Source: Liolophura sinensis
Lineage: Eukaryota; Mollusca; Polyplacophora; Chitonida; Chitonidae
NCBI RefSeq assembly: GCF_032854445.1
Contig: NC_088295.1
Coordinates: forward strand, 17,907,385 to 17,967,384
DNA: 60,000 bases
Direction of reading: 5' to 3'
In this document: positions 1-12,659 of the stretch, one piece after another
Layout: every line of letters starts with the position of its first letter
Position numbering within the stretch: position 1 is the first letter of the stretch
Program-made: the position numbers and the translations under genes
The notes under the pieces: model-generated
Database searches by the model: none
Told to the model about the DNA's origin: nothing
What the model saw: only the letters and a program-made list of their open reading frames with translations

Positions 1-560
1 AGGTGAGAGAGATGAGGAGATAGAGATACAGAAGAGAGAATTGACAACAGCTAAGTTATAATGTAATATCCAAATGAGAGAGGAAAAGTCTGAGATGCAG
101 AAGGGAGAATGGACACAGGTAGGTCATGCTGTGATATCCATGTGAGAGAGAGGAGTTAGAGATACAGAAGAGAGAACTGACAGCAGGTAAGTCATTCTGT
201 GATATCCAGGTGAGAGATGAGGAGTTATAGAGATACAGAAGAGAGAACTGACTTCAGATAAGTCATGCTGTGATATTCAGGTGAGAGAGAGGAAGAGTTA
301 GAGATACCGATACAGAAGAGAGAACTGACAACTGGTGAGTCATGCTGTGGTATCTAGGTGAGAAAGGAAGAGTTAGAGATTCAGAAGAAAGAACTGACAA
401 TAGGTAAGTCAAACCTAAGTCATGCTGTGATATTCAGGTGAGAGAACTGACAACAGGTAAGTTACTCCAGGTGTGATATCCAGGTGATAGAGGAGGAGTT
501 AGAGATACAGAAGAGAGAACTGACAACATGTAGGTAAGTCGTGCTGTGATATCCATGCTA
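1..560 (+). repeat. Tandem array of an exon end plus splice donor (CCDC57 upstream exon)
   Basis: About eight imperfect copies of a 53-77 bp unit whose core reads 'gagatacagaagagagaac', then 'tgacaacag|gtaagt'. The exonic half translates as EELEIQKRELTT and ends in phase 1. That is exactly the phase and sequence expected just before exon 615-703, which starts GFDEA. Donor-like GT sites survive at 119, 187, 335, 404, 457 and 534; copies near 50 and 250 have lost the GT. A second donor-like motif, 'ccaggtgaga', recurs in each unit. The array runs out of the window on the left, so which copy is the true exon end cannot be decided here. Confidence 0.8.
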
Positions 561-614
561 TGAAAATAAAAAAGCTCTTTCTAATGAAGTTCCTGTGTGT
601 GTGTTCATTTTCAG

Positions 615-3600
615 GCTTTGATGAGGCCATCAGGAAGCGAGAGCATGAGTTCCGTCTCAAGATTGACGAAATGAACAGCCAAGTGCTGGCTCATCAATTT
701 CAGGTATGAACGCATTCCTTCTTAGTCAACAAAATGTTACGTAATAAATGGTGCTGTATGTATCATTGTGTTTACCCATTTTGATATTAGGTTTACCCAT
801 TTTAATATGAGGTTTACACATTTTGATATTAGGTTTACCCATTTTGATAGTAGGTGTACACATTCTTATAGTAGGTTTACACATTTTGATATTAGGGGTA
901 CACATTCTTATATTAAGTTTCCTGTAAATTATCATTATAATATTAATGATGAATGTGCTACATCAGCAATTACAGCCATAATGTGACGAGAACCTGTTAT
1001 GATCCAGAGAACAGTATTATAACAATATCATGATATACACATGTAGATTATTTGAATCAAATACAATAGTGAAGCAACACACAAATGGGTCTGTCTGTTG
1101 TTTAGGCTAAATTACTTGCCAAAGAACTGGAAATGTTCAAAGCTGCTCAGAACAAAACCAGCCAAGAGTTTCAACAAGTCGAGACAAACCATAAAGAGCT
1201 GGAAAAAAGCTTACGCAAGAAAGACTGGGAATTGGCAGATCTTAAATCAGTTAAAGATGCCAGGTAAGTATTGCTACCTTAGCTTTTGTTTCTTTTGTTA
1301 TGGTTTTTCTTTTGCTTGTATCCCTCTTTTTGCCATTTGTATGATAAATTATGAATTATGTATTTGTCAAGTTGCACAAGGATTTGTTGTTTTCGAAAAC
1401 ATTTTTTTATTTATGGACAAGTATATGTATTAATTTGAAAAAAAATAAAATTTTATATGGAGAAATGCTTCCTAAATGCATGCAAGTCTACTTTCTTATG
1501 TTGCAGGATAGCGGAATTAGAAGCAGGTTTGAGCAGAGCTGAGACAAAAGTGAAGCAGCTACAGGAAGAGTTCCAGAAGAGGTAAAACAACTGATCTGTC
1601 AGGAGAAAGAAAGGTTGGAACCTGACTCTAGACAATTTAGTAAATTATCGTGGCATGAATCTTGTCTAGTAGCTCACCATCTGGAGTGTATGTGGCGAGG
1701 GAGGGGACATTGTAGGTTGAGGTATTTTGCTGAAATCTATGTACGCAGAGCCCAGAAGTGATTACTCATAGTACTTAAGTTGTGCTTTATAAAGAAGGTT
1801 TGTTGTTGGGAAATGAAAAGCATATCACAAATATAAATCATGTGGAAGTGTTAAACATATCAAAACATGTTTATATACTTAATATCAGGAATAACAAGGA
1901 CTGGTGCTTTCCAACTTGATGCACCCTAATGGTCTTCTTTTTCAGGAATAAGTTCATTACTGAAAATAATGTCAGTCTTGTTCACATGGTGTTATTTCAG
2001 GATATTTAGATTAAATACTCCTATTCACTCAAATAGTTTTACTTTTCTGTGAAGCGTTGAATCAAGCTTTTCCGCACAGTGTCAATTTCCATTCCAAGGG
2101 CAAATTGTTCTGATGGATTTGTTGCATCTTCTATTTTTGCCGAAAAAACACTGATCCACTGATTCTTGAAATCCTTGAAAGTACTTGGATTTTGAAGAAA
2201 GACCTTACTATTTTTATTGTAACACATCATGATTGTCTTGTTTCTTTTATGTCCCACTCTGACAGATATACTGAGATGGATAGGTACAGTCGTGAGAAAG
2301 AGGCTTCCCTCAAGCAGATCAAGGAGTCTTACGGCCAGAAGGAGGAGAGTTACAAGCAGAGCATACATGAGCTGGAGGGCAAATTGGAGCAGAGGCAGAT
2401 CGAGATACGGCAGCTCCAGTGGGCCAATCAGGACCTGGGAAAGGAGAAGGAACTACAGATAGAGAAGTGAGTCAGTTGAAGTCAGGGAATATATGTATAG
2501 ACTGAATTAACCAGGTAAAACATGAATGGGGTTAAAATTGGAATCAACTGTGAAGTGCCCTATATATGATGGAAAAGCCCCACATGAGCAACAAAATGTG
2601 TTGTATCTTGATGAATGCAAAAAAAAAAAAAAAAAGGCTTTAGTAATTCTAGCTGTAACTCTGAGATAATATGTCTTATTATAGCTTTTGTCAGTGGTAT
2701 TTTTCCCAAATCAGTGTCATAGCTCTGTATTGAGACTAAGAATTCAGAGTAAGAGGGGAGAGTCTCTTGAATCACAGTCTTGTGCAGATTGATACATTGT
2801 GTCTATATGTTTCTGTGTATCAGGTTGTCAGGTGAGTTATGTGAGCTGAGGGAGAAGTGGGACAGACAGGTGAGTGAGCTGTCCCGTGACCAGGTGTCTA
2901 AAGATGTTTTCTGTCAGGACATGAGGCTACAGGTGGAGAAACTCACTCAGCAACTGACAGAGAGAACACAGGATATTGCCAGGTACAGTCACATGTAAAT
3001 ATGCTACTTGTAAATGCACCATAGGAGAAACTGAGTCAGCAACGGGCAGAGAACACACAATATTGCTAGGTACAGTTATTTATTTATTTATTTGATTGGT
3101 ATTTTACGAGGTACAGTTAAATGTATATGTAAATACACTATATATTTAGTTAATATAGCATAGGAGAAACTGGGCAGAGTTCAGAAAAAAACACTGTGTC
3201 TCGCCTGATGTCAGTCAGATAAAGTCAACAACTGGCAAAATGGACAGCATATGTAATAGTTACTAACTCAAGGCTGATATGTCTGTAAACTATTTCCACC
3301 TGGTTGCTTGTGTAAAGTTTTTTCAATCGTCTTTATGAAACACAATATTTCTGTTCAGATGCTCAATCCATAACAGCTCTATTTTTTTATACTTAACATG
3401 TAGCATGTAATTGTGCAGGTACAAGAGAGACTTAAGCTCAGCGCTGGACAGAGAGGCTGCACTGGAGAGGAGTAAAGCCCAGCTTGAATTAGACTGGCAG
3501 AGACGATTTGAGGATGTAGAGGGGTCAGCATACAGCAAATCTGAGGAGCTGGTCGCCAAACTTACAGCTGCTCGTGATCAGGTAACAGACTCAGCATGGC

Positions 3601-6600
3601 GATGAAATTAGGCGTTAAACTCAATACAATCAGGTATTAGACTCAATACACCTGAGGGATCAAGTAATAGTGCAGCTTTGGTATCTGGCAATGGACCCAG
3701 TGCAGCTGTAGGATCTGGTAATAGTGCGACTTTGGTATCATACAATATACCCATTGCAGCTGTAGGATCAGGTAATAGACTCAGTGTAACCTTAGTATCG
3801 GGCAATAGACTCAATGTAACCTTGGGATCAGGTACTAGACTCTGTACAGCTGTGGGATCTGCTGGCCACTTGTGAATGGTAGTGGGATTCCCCCAGGTAC
3901 TCCCCCTCCCACCATAATGCTGGCCACGGTGTAAACACCAGTGAAATAAATAAATAAATCTCAGACATTGCAAAATAACAGTGTGAAATGGCGTGGCCTA
4001 ATCATTAACTGACCATGCCTGTGTATGTGTACTTTCAAAGGTAAATGTCATTTTACATATTGCCTGTCCTCAGCTTCAGTGGTCAGATGGTCATACATGT
4101 TATGCCTGGGGACAAAATGACTACATGGTAACAATGTGTTCTGGTATGAGTACAGCTCTGGTGAGGCTAGATTTATACATGTTCCTCCACAGGAATCGGT
4201 GATTATATAAGACACAGCTACCGAAGCTCTAAACAGAAACAGGTTATTTCTGATGTATCTAGAGCCTGTGAAGATTGTAAAGATTATAGAGAAAGGTTTA
4301 AAGAACATTAGAATGAGTGTATTGTCAGTGTGTTAACAAAATATAGATAAAGGAGGTGTTAAAATGTAAATGACCTTGATTTACAGGCTGTGGCAACATT
4401 AAAAGAGAAAGAGAGAGAATGTGCAGATCAAGGGGAGATAATTCAGCAGTTAAAGAAACAGAAAGCACAGGCCATGGCCACACTTCAGCAGCACGGTATC
4501 CAGCCAAGTGGTAGTTTTAATGTAAGTTTTTCCTGAATGTTACTGAAGTCCTTCAAGCATAATACATGAGGCAAAAGTTGCTGGCTCAATTGTGGCGTTT
4601 GACAGGAAATTTGTAGATTCCCCTGCTCTCACTGTTTGTAAGGACCTCGTAGACAATAGGTGCAACATTGCTTAAACGGCCTTTTGCACAGTTGTATGTT
4701 GGCTGAAGACCACTCGTAAAAATTCTTCAGGAACTTATCAGTAAGGTTGTTGGTTTGCTTCATGGTCTCCAGTTTATTCCACCCATGAAACTTACCCCAG
4801 ATTGTATAAGCCAAAAATTCTTGAGTATGGTTATTAAATAACAATCAAACAAATGAACCATGCCCATGAACTGTGAACAAAAATGTTCATATAGCATAAT
4901 ATGTAGTCAGTAAAAGTCAATTGTTTTATACCTGGATACACAAAACTCATGTTCCTTGTCACAGGCCTGGCCTTTAGATGAAGCTGTGGAGGTGGAGGAG
5001 TTGAGAATTCAAAACCAGAACCTGATCCGAGCTGTGACAGAGATGAGGCAGGCCATGGAGGAGCTGGGTCATGGGGTCACAGTCTCAGAAGCTAACAACA
5101 AGTCCGTTACCGTTACACGGGGTAGAGCAAAATGTTTATTATCACTTACATATGTCTTCTATCCCTTTGTCAAAAATACATATTGATAGATTTCTGCTGT
5201 AATTTTTGAAACTGATTTTATTTTAGAAAAAAGTGTGGTACACCCAGATTTATGAATTCACTTGCCTTAAGCTGCAGAATATGTCAACTTATGCTGCATG
5301 ATATCATGTGGAAAATTTTATATGCCATCAAATTTCAGTGTGATTCTGGAAGAAAATTAACGTTAAAATTATACTTTTTACAAAATGAGATGAACTCTTA
5401 TATACATTATTGTAGCCCTCAGTACAGGTAGACATTTTGTCCTTAATGATAATAAAACTCTTTTGATTCATTACAGATTACACTAGTTCCTTAGAAAACC
5501 AGGTTCTTGTTCTGAAAAAGGAAAAACGTAGCCTGGAACAGGAAATAGAAGAGCTTAAAAAGCCTGATTATGAGAAAAGCAAAGTGCAGCCAACTGAAGT
5601 CATTTCGGAAGAGGTCAATGATAATGTTGTTGTAAGGAGTCACATACAGTCCTTGAATGATATGATAGGTGAGGTGACATTTCACACGGGAAATAAAATC
5701 CCTGAGGTTCATTTGCGCATTAATTTGACTAAAGTGTTGTGGTTACTGAAACTACCGGCTTTTGGGGGACATCGGCTCAAATCCAGGTCTCGGTCAGTTG
5801 TCACCACCCATTAACCTGATTATAAGTGTGAAAATTGTACAAATAGTGCATACTTCTGGATGCTATATGAGAAACTGTCAGCTCAAGAGAAGTGATATTT
5901 AATGAGGGCGAACCCCAAGTTGAATTTCACTTGTCGAGACAATTCCTAATGTCCCATCCCACAGCATGCACGATGTGTTTTATTATACCAAAACAACAGT
6001 GTACCTTTTCCGGTTGTGTTTAAATCACTGGATTTGTAAGTAAATAACGGAGCTATAACTGTAAACTGTTTTTTCACTTTATGAACAAGCAGACGTCAGA
6101 GATCTATTAAAGGGAGATAAATGCAGTGGAATTAATGCGGGTGATCGTTGGATATTAGCACAAGATCATGGGATATTGCCTGTTGAACGTGGGATATTAC
6201 TTTGTGAGCGTCGTGTTGCTAATTGTTGTAGATCATGTTTTGCAGAATATCATGTGTCCGTCACTCGACCAGTGAAAACAGAAAATAACACTATCACAGA
6301 ATAATAATGTTGATTACAGTGTAAACACCAATTAAATAAATAGATATATTTGCAAATTTGCAAAACTGATGTACATTGTTGGATCTTATTACTTACCATA
6401 CTATTATACTAATAGTGCCAGTGAAACAAAAGGCCCTGTGTTATGGTCGTAATTCCCTGACATTCGCTATCTTACCGGTATACTGTTAGTACCTATAATA
6501 ATAAAATGTGGATTGTATGTCTACAGGTGCATTACGGGCAGAGAAAGTGGAGCTCACAGCTCAGCTGAAGAAACAACAAGCTCGTATCCAGTTCTTAGAG

Positions 6601-9600
6601 AGATCAACTGAAGACTTTTCCAAACAGGTAAACAGCGAGCACATCATAACCTCCCACATACAATGGGCCACTCTTCCATACAGGTAAACAATGAGCACAT
6701 CATAACCTCCCACATACAATGGGCCATTCTTCCAAACAGGTAAACAATGAGCACATCATAACCCCTCACATACAATGGGCCATTCTTTCAAACAGGTAAA
6801 CAACGAGCATGTCACAACCCCTTACCTACAATGGTCCACTCTTCCAAGCAGGTAAACAATGAGCACACCACAACCTCCCACATACAATGGCCCACTCTTC
6901 CAAACAGGTAGGCAACGAGCACACCATAACCTCCCACATACAATGGGCCATTCTTCCAAGCAGGTAAACAACGAGCATATCACAACCTCCCACATACAAT
7001 GGCCCACTCTTCCAAACAGGTAAACAACAAGCACGTCACAACCCCCCACATATAATGGGCCATTCTTCCAAACAGGTAAACAACGAGCACATCACAACCT
7101 CCCACATACAATGGCCCACTCTTCCAAACAGGTAGACAACGAGCACACCATAACCCCCCACATACAATGGGCCATTCTTCCAAACAGGTAAACAACGAAC
7201 ACGTCACAACCCCCCACATACAATGGTCCACTCATCCAAACAGGTAAACAAGGAGCGCATCACAACCTCCCACATACAATGGGCCATTCTTTCAAACAGG
7301 TAAACAACGAGCATGTCACAACCCCTTACCTACAGTGGTCCACTCTTCCAAGCAGGTAAACAACGAGCACATCACAACCTCCCACATACAATGGGCCATT
7401 CTTCGAAACAGGTAAACAACGAGCACATCACAGCCTCCCACATACAATGGGTCATTCTTCCAAACAGGTAAACAACAAGCACATCACAACCTCCCACGTA
7501 CAATGGCCCACTCTTCTAAACAGGTAAACAACGAGCACATCACAACTCCCCACATACAATGGGCCATTCTTCCAAACAGGTAAACAACAAGCACATCATA
7601 AGCCCCCACATACAATGGGCCATTCTTCCAAACAGGTACACAATGAGCACATCACAACCTCCCACGTACAATGGCCCACTCTTCCAAACAGGTAAACAAC
7701 GAGCACATCACAACCCCCCACATACAATGGGCCATTCTTGCAAACAGGCACACAATGAGCGCATCATAGCCTCCCACATACAATGGCCCACTCTTCCAAA
7801 CAGGTAAACAACAAGCACATCACAACCCCCCACATACAATGGGCCATTCTTCCAAACAGGTAAACAACGAGCACATCACAACCTCCCACATAAAATGGCC
7901 CACTTTTCCAAACAGGTAAACAACAAGCACATCATAACCTCCCACATACAATGGCCCACTCTTCCAAACAGGTAAACAACTAGCACATCATAACCTCCCA
8001 CATACAATGGCCCACTTTTCCAAACAGGTAAACAACGAGCACATCATATCCTCCCACATACAATGGTCCACTCTTCCAAACAGGTAAACAACTAGCACAT
8101 CATAACCTCCCACATACAATGGCCCACTTTTCCAAACAGGTAAACAACAAGCACATCATAACCTCCCACATACAATGGCCCACTCTTCCAAACAGGTAAA
8201 CAACGAGCACATCATAACCTCCCACATACAATGGTCCACTCTTCCAAACAGGTAAACAACTAGCACATCATAACCTCCCACATACAATGGCCCACTCTTC
8301 CAAACAGGTAAACAACTAGCACATCATATCCTCCCAATTACAGTCATCCACTCCTAAGCTGGTAAATCAGGATTTGGAAATGGCTCCTTAAACTCAAGCA
8401 GCATACACCTGTGATGATGTGTGAAACGGCTTCCAGACACATACAGTGTGTGAAACATGTCAGCAGTGTATGCACAGTGCTGCCAATGAGAACTACACAA
8501 ATCAGGTTTTTATAGGCTCGTGTGGTTGGTGGTTTTAAGGTGTGGCATAGTCCATATGATTTCTGTCGATCTGTGAGTCTTTCGGTGGTATCATTCTACA
8601 GATAGACTACTTCACTTTTCTTATTAACTTTTATTTCTAATACCAGAGTAGAAGCCTAAACTCTGTGTCATATGGCTTTAAAATTATGCCCAGTTTAGTG
8701 ATATTGTGATTGTTTTTTTAGGGTTTTTTTCTGTCAGGATTTACACAAAGTGAACTGCTTCTGTTATGGCTTCAAAATAAACAAAAATATGACCTTCGAA
8801 AAGTTTTTCTGTTTTAGTTGACAGCATATTACAAGTTAAGAAAATTGTTCTCCAGACTAACATGCTGCCTTTTCTCTAATTATACATCTGAAGAATTCAA
8901 GATTAAAGCGTGTTATCATATATGAGCTGTGCAGATCAGTACAATATAGCTAAAGTGTCATGTTGGCATTTAGCAACGGCAAAAGCAGCTGGAGCTGGAT
9001 CAGTCACAGTACGAGCTGAATGCTGAGGGGCGTCGTCACAAAGCAGAGTCTGCAGCCTTACGACAACGAATTACTGAGCTGGAACTGGAGGTGGCGGAGA
9101 CAAGAAAGGAAGCTGATGAGTATTACAGGGGAGGTCTGGAGAGAAACATGGAGGTCACTGCACTTAGGGCTGAGGTGAGTCACACTTAACATTGCGAATT
9201 TTTTATAAGCAGGTTCCCAGAATTAGAATGGAACCAATCCAACAAAGTTATCATAGGCTAAGTTCATTATAACTGCCATGGCAACATGTGTTTGCCGTCA
9301 TAATTACAACTTAACGATGATGGCATCCTGGTCTAGATCATATAAATTTACTATATGTGATGATACATTATAAATGGACACTGATACTAGCTAGATTTCT
9401 CATCCATTTATTGGAGGAATTTATTGGAGGACAAATCCACAACAAATATAGAAAACAGACTCTTCTCTCACTTTATAGTAACAACATTTACTCTACAGCC
9501 CGACTGATTGGTAAAGACATTTGTTGTGAGAAATTTTGTACCGAAACCATGAATGTCCAGGGTCAAGAGTACATTTGTTGGCTATCATATTGAAGTCTTA

Positions 9601-12600
9601 CCACTTTTGTGGAGAAAATTTTGTTCCTGGGATGTTTTCCCCATTTTTGAACTTGCTTGTTTTTGTAACAAAATGCATTCTTAAGTTGAATGAAAGGTCA
9701 GATAACAACATTAGAAAATCTTCTTATGCCAAGTGTTTAGCACCAGCTTTAATTGCCAATATGACACTATTGTACTCTTAGAAATTATTCGGGCAGTTAA
9801 AGTTTTCCACAGACTGATGAATACTTGGCATGTAAACCCCAGAAATCACACACAAATTTAACTCCTTTCTCTATCCATGTTTTAATAATAACAGTCCAAA
9901 GTCTGAGTAAATTGAATGGTGTGAAATGCATGACATACATCTAACATGCTGAATAATGTTGTCTTTCAGTTGTCCAATTTGAAGCTGGAGTTAGCACAGA
10001 AGAGGCCAGCCATCAACTTTGGTGCTCAGGTAGGTAAAACCCTAAGTTAGTAAACACTTAGTGTTCTCATCTATTTTATCTTATATAGCTTGTCTTTGAT
10101 ATGCAGGAAAAAGTGCAGTGAATCTTTTTTGTGGAATTTTTTACAGGAACTGGTTATCCAGCAGCTGGAAGATGAAATCCACAGGTTAAGAAAGCAGAGT
10201 CATGTGACTAGTTCAGAGCCAATAAGATCTGGGCAGGGCCAGACAACGAATGCTACTCTAGAACAGCTTCAGACAAAACTGAAGTCAGCAGCCAAACACA
10301 TCGCTCAGTTGGCTCGTGACAAACAGCACCTGATAGAGATAGGGAACCGACAGCGTGCAGAGCTGCTGAAAGCAGGTCAGAGAGATACAGAATAGTACTT
10401 GAGCCATAGCAAACATAAAAAATGATTATTTTAATCTTGGGTGCATTTTCTTTGTTTATATGATCTTTTGGTTATAAAGGTTTGCTGGTCAGCATGGTAT
10501 TTGTTGATCATAAGTGTTCGTGTATACATGTGCTATTTTAATTTTAAAGTTCATTCAACTGTTTCATAACTTTAAAACAAAGTTGACAAAACATTTTTCA
10601 CTTTTAGATACCTTTATACCTTTTATATAAATGCCAGCACATACCAAACTGATGCTTTCATGCAATACAGGCATAGCCCCACCATCTGCAGATGCATCCA
10701 GTGGACACATAATGTATGCACAAGGTAACAGGCAGGGGCTATTTCCCATGTCAGACCAACATTCATTCCCCAAGTCTAACCCTGTGGACACTCCATCTCA
10801 CCCTCTGGAACCCCCGTCTCATCAGCTGACTGGTGCTATACAGGACAAACTGGATGCTCTGGAGAAATTACAATATCAACTCACTACACAAGTAAGGGAT
10901 TCAAGGGTTTGTCATACAATGTACATGTGCTCATTTTGTTGATTGAAAATGATATATGCACATCGTGATGAATCGTGGAACCAAAAGCGGATGTCAAAGC
11001 ACCATGTTGTTAATATGCATTCGACTATATTCTCAAACTGAACTGTGATTGCCATGTATTTAGAGTGTTTGTCTTGCCAGTGAGTTCTATCAAGTTCCAA
11101 ATGGGCAGAATTTGTACCTCTTCACATGAGGCTTAGTATAAGGGGATGGATGAAGTACTTTTCTCCCCCTGGATTTGTATACTTTATACGCTGTATGGCA
11201 GTTAAGCCAGGTGGCACTAGGTATATGATGGCATATAGTTAACTATTTCTAAAGCCAAAATCATTTATTCATTCACATGGAGACATCATAGTAAGATTAG
11301 GATGAAGTTGAAAGTACTTTAACTACATATACTTACCATAGAATAGTTGGTTAAGGAAGGTCACATGCACCTTGCTGTACAGCAAGTTTTTTTTTCTCAG
11401 GAGCTGCAGTACGCCCAAAAGTTCAGTCCAAAAAGGGCTGCACGACGACAGAAAGCAGTTCAGTCCAGTAGTGAAGAGGAATACAGACCAGTGTCAATTC
11501 TGAAGAGGTCAGGCGAAAGTAAGTTCTCATCACGATTGGAAGCAGAGTCCATCTGGTCACAGGCTGAAATCCAGCTCTTGTTTCACCATTACCCTGAAGT
11601 TTGAATGTTTTCAGGTACCTGACAAAGGATGGGGTTCTGTTTTGTTTCTTCCCACCATAATACTGGTACCCCAATCAAATAAATTGGTAAATCATCGAAT
11701 AAGTGAAAATTCTTGTGTTTAACATCAGTCAACTTAATATTCTCCTGTGCTTGGTACACTAACAGGCTTCATCTTACTGGTATGTAGTGTTCCACATCAT
11801 TCAAACCCTGTACTGTTGTTGAAACAAAAGTTCTCCATTCTCCAGTATGCTATTTATTTTATTTCTTCCTGATTTGTTAAATATAGGTTTGTCATTTTTT
11901 GCCCTGTAAATTTGGCCTAACCCTGTTTATGTTTTGCAGGCTTCATTTCGGATGGTGGCTTTGGGGACACATTGTCATCAGTGGGTGAAGCTCATGCTGG
12001 GCGAGACCTGAGGGTGAGCCTGTCCTCGGCAGGGGCAGAGTCTCTACAGGAGGTGTGGCAGGTCCTGAACCAACCCAGCCCCAGCCCTGTGCCACCCACA
12101 CAGCCAGGTAATCAGCACGGCAGTAGTAGTAGCTGTCCTGCTTGCAGAAATGACTGCTAGGTGGCCTTAATATACATGTAGCACTATCACATCAGCTTCT
12201 GGAGTACAAAATCCTCACTTCATATTGTCAGCTACATATATTTGTAATCTAACTATGTATATATAACAAGACATTGTTAGACTCTAGTATAAGACGATTG
12301 TTGTCAAAAACAATTGGCTCACAGTGTAACAAAAAGGTACATGTATCGAGTGAATGAGGCTTTATCTGCTGTAAAACTAGAAGCAGGAGGGAGGGAAATT
12401 TTTGTCAATTTTTCACATTCTGTACACATCTGTAAGCACTATTTTGATATCATTTGTGCGTAACATCAGTAATATATTTTGAGGTGAAATTACTGTAGGT
12501 GTATTTTGGAGACCTCCACTGCCAAGCTGTTAACATGGTTAGCTACCCACTTTCCTCCCACCGTCAAGCCGACCGCCACAGTATAAGCATAGTACGACAT

Positions 12601-12627
12601 AAAACACCAATCAAAAAAATATTTTTT

Positions 12628-12659
<32 letters not shown>

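Noticed and set aside
4956-5186. 76-codon gene
   Set aside because: It is CCDC57 exon 4965-5121 read through its donor into the intron.
6628-8345. CRISPR array or coding repeat protein
   Set aside because: Units are directly adjacent with no unique spacers, this is an animal intron, and frames shift every unit because 56 is not a multiple of three.
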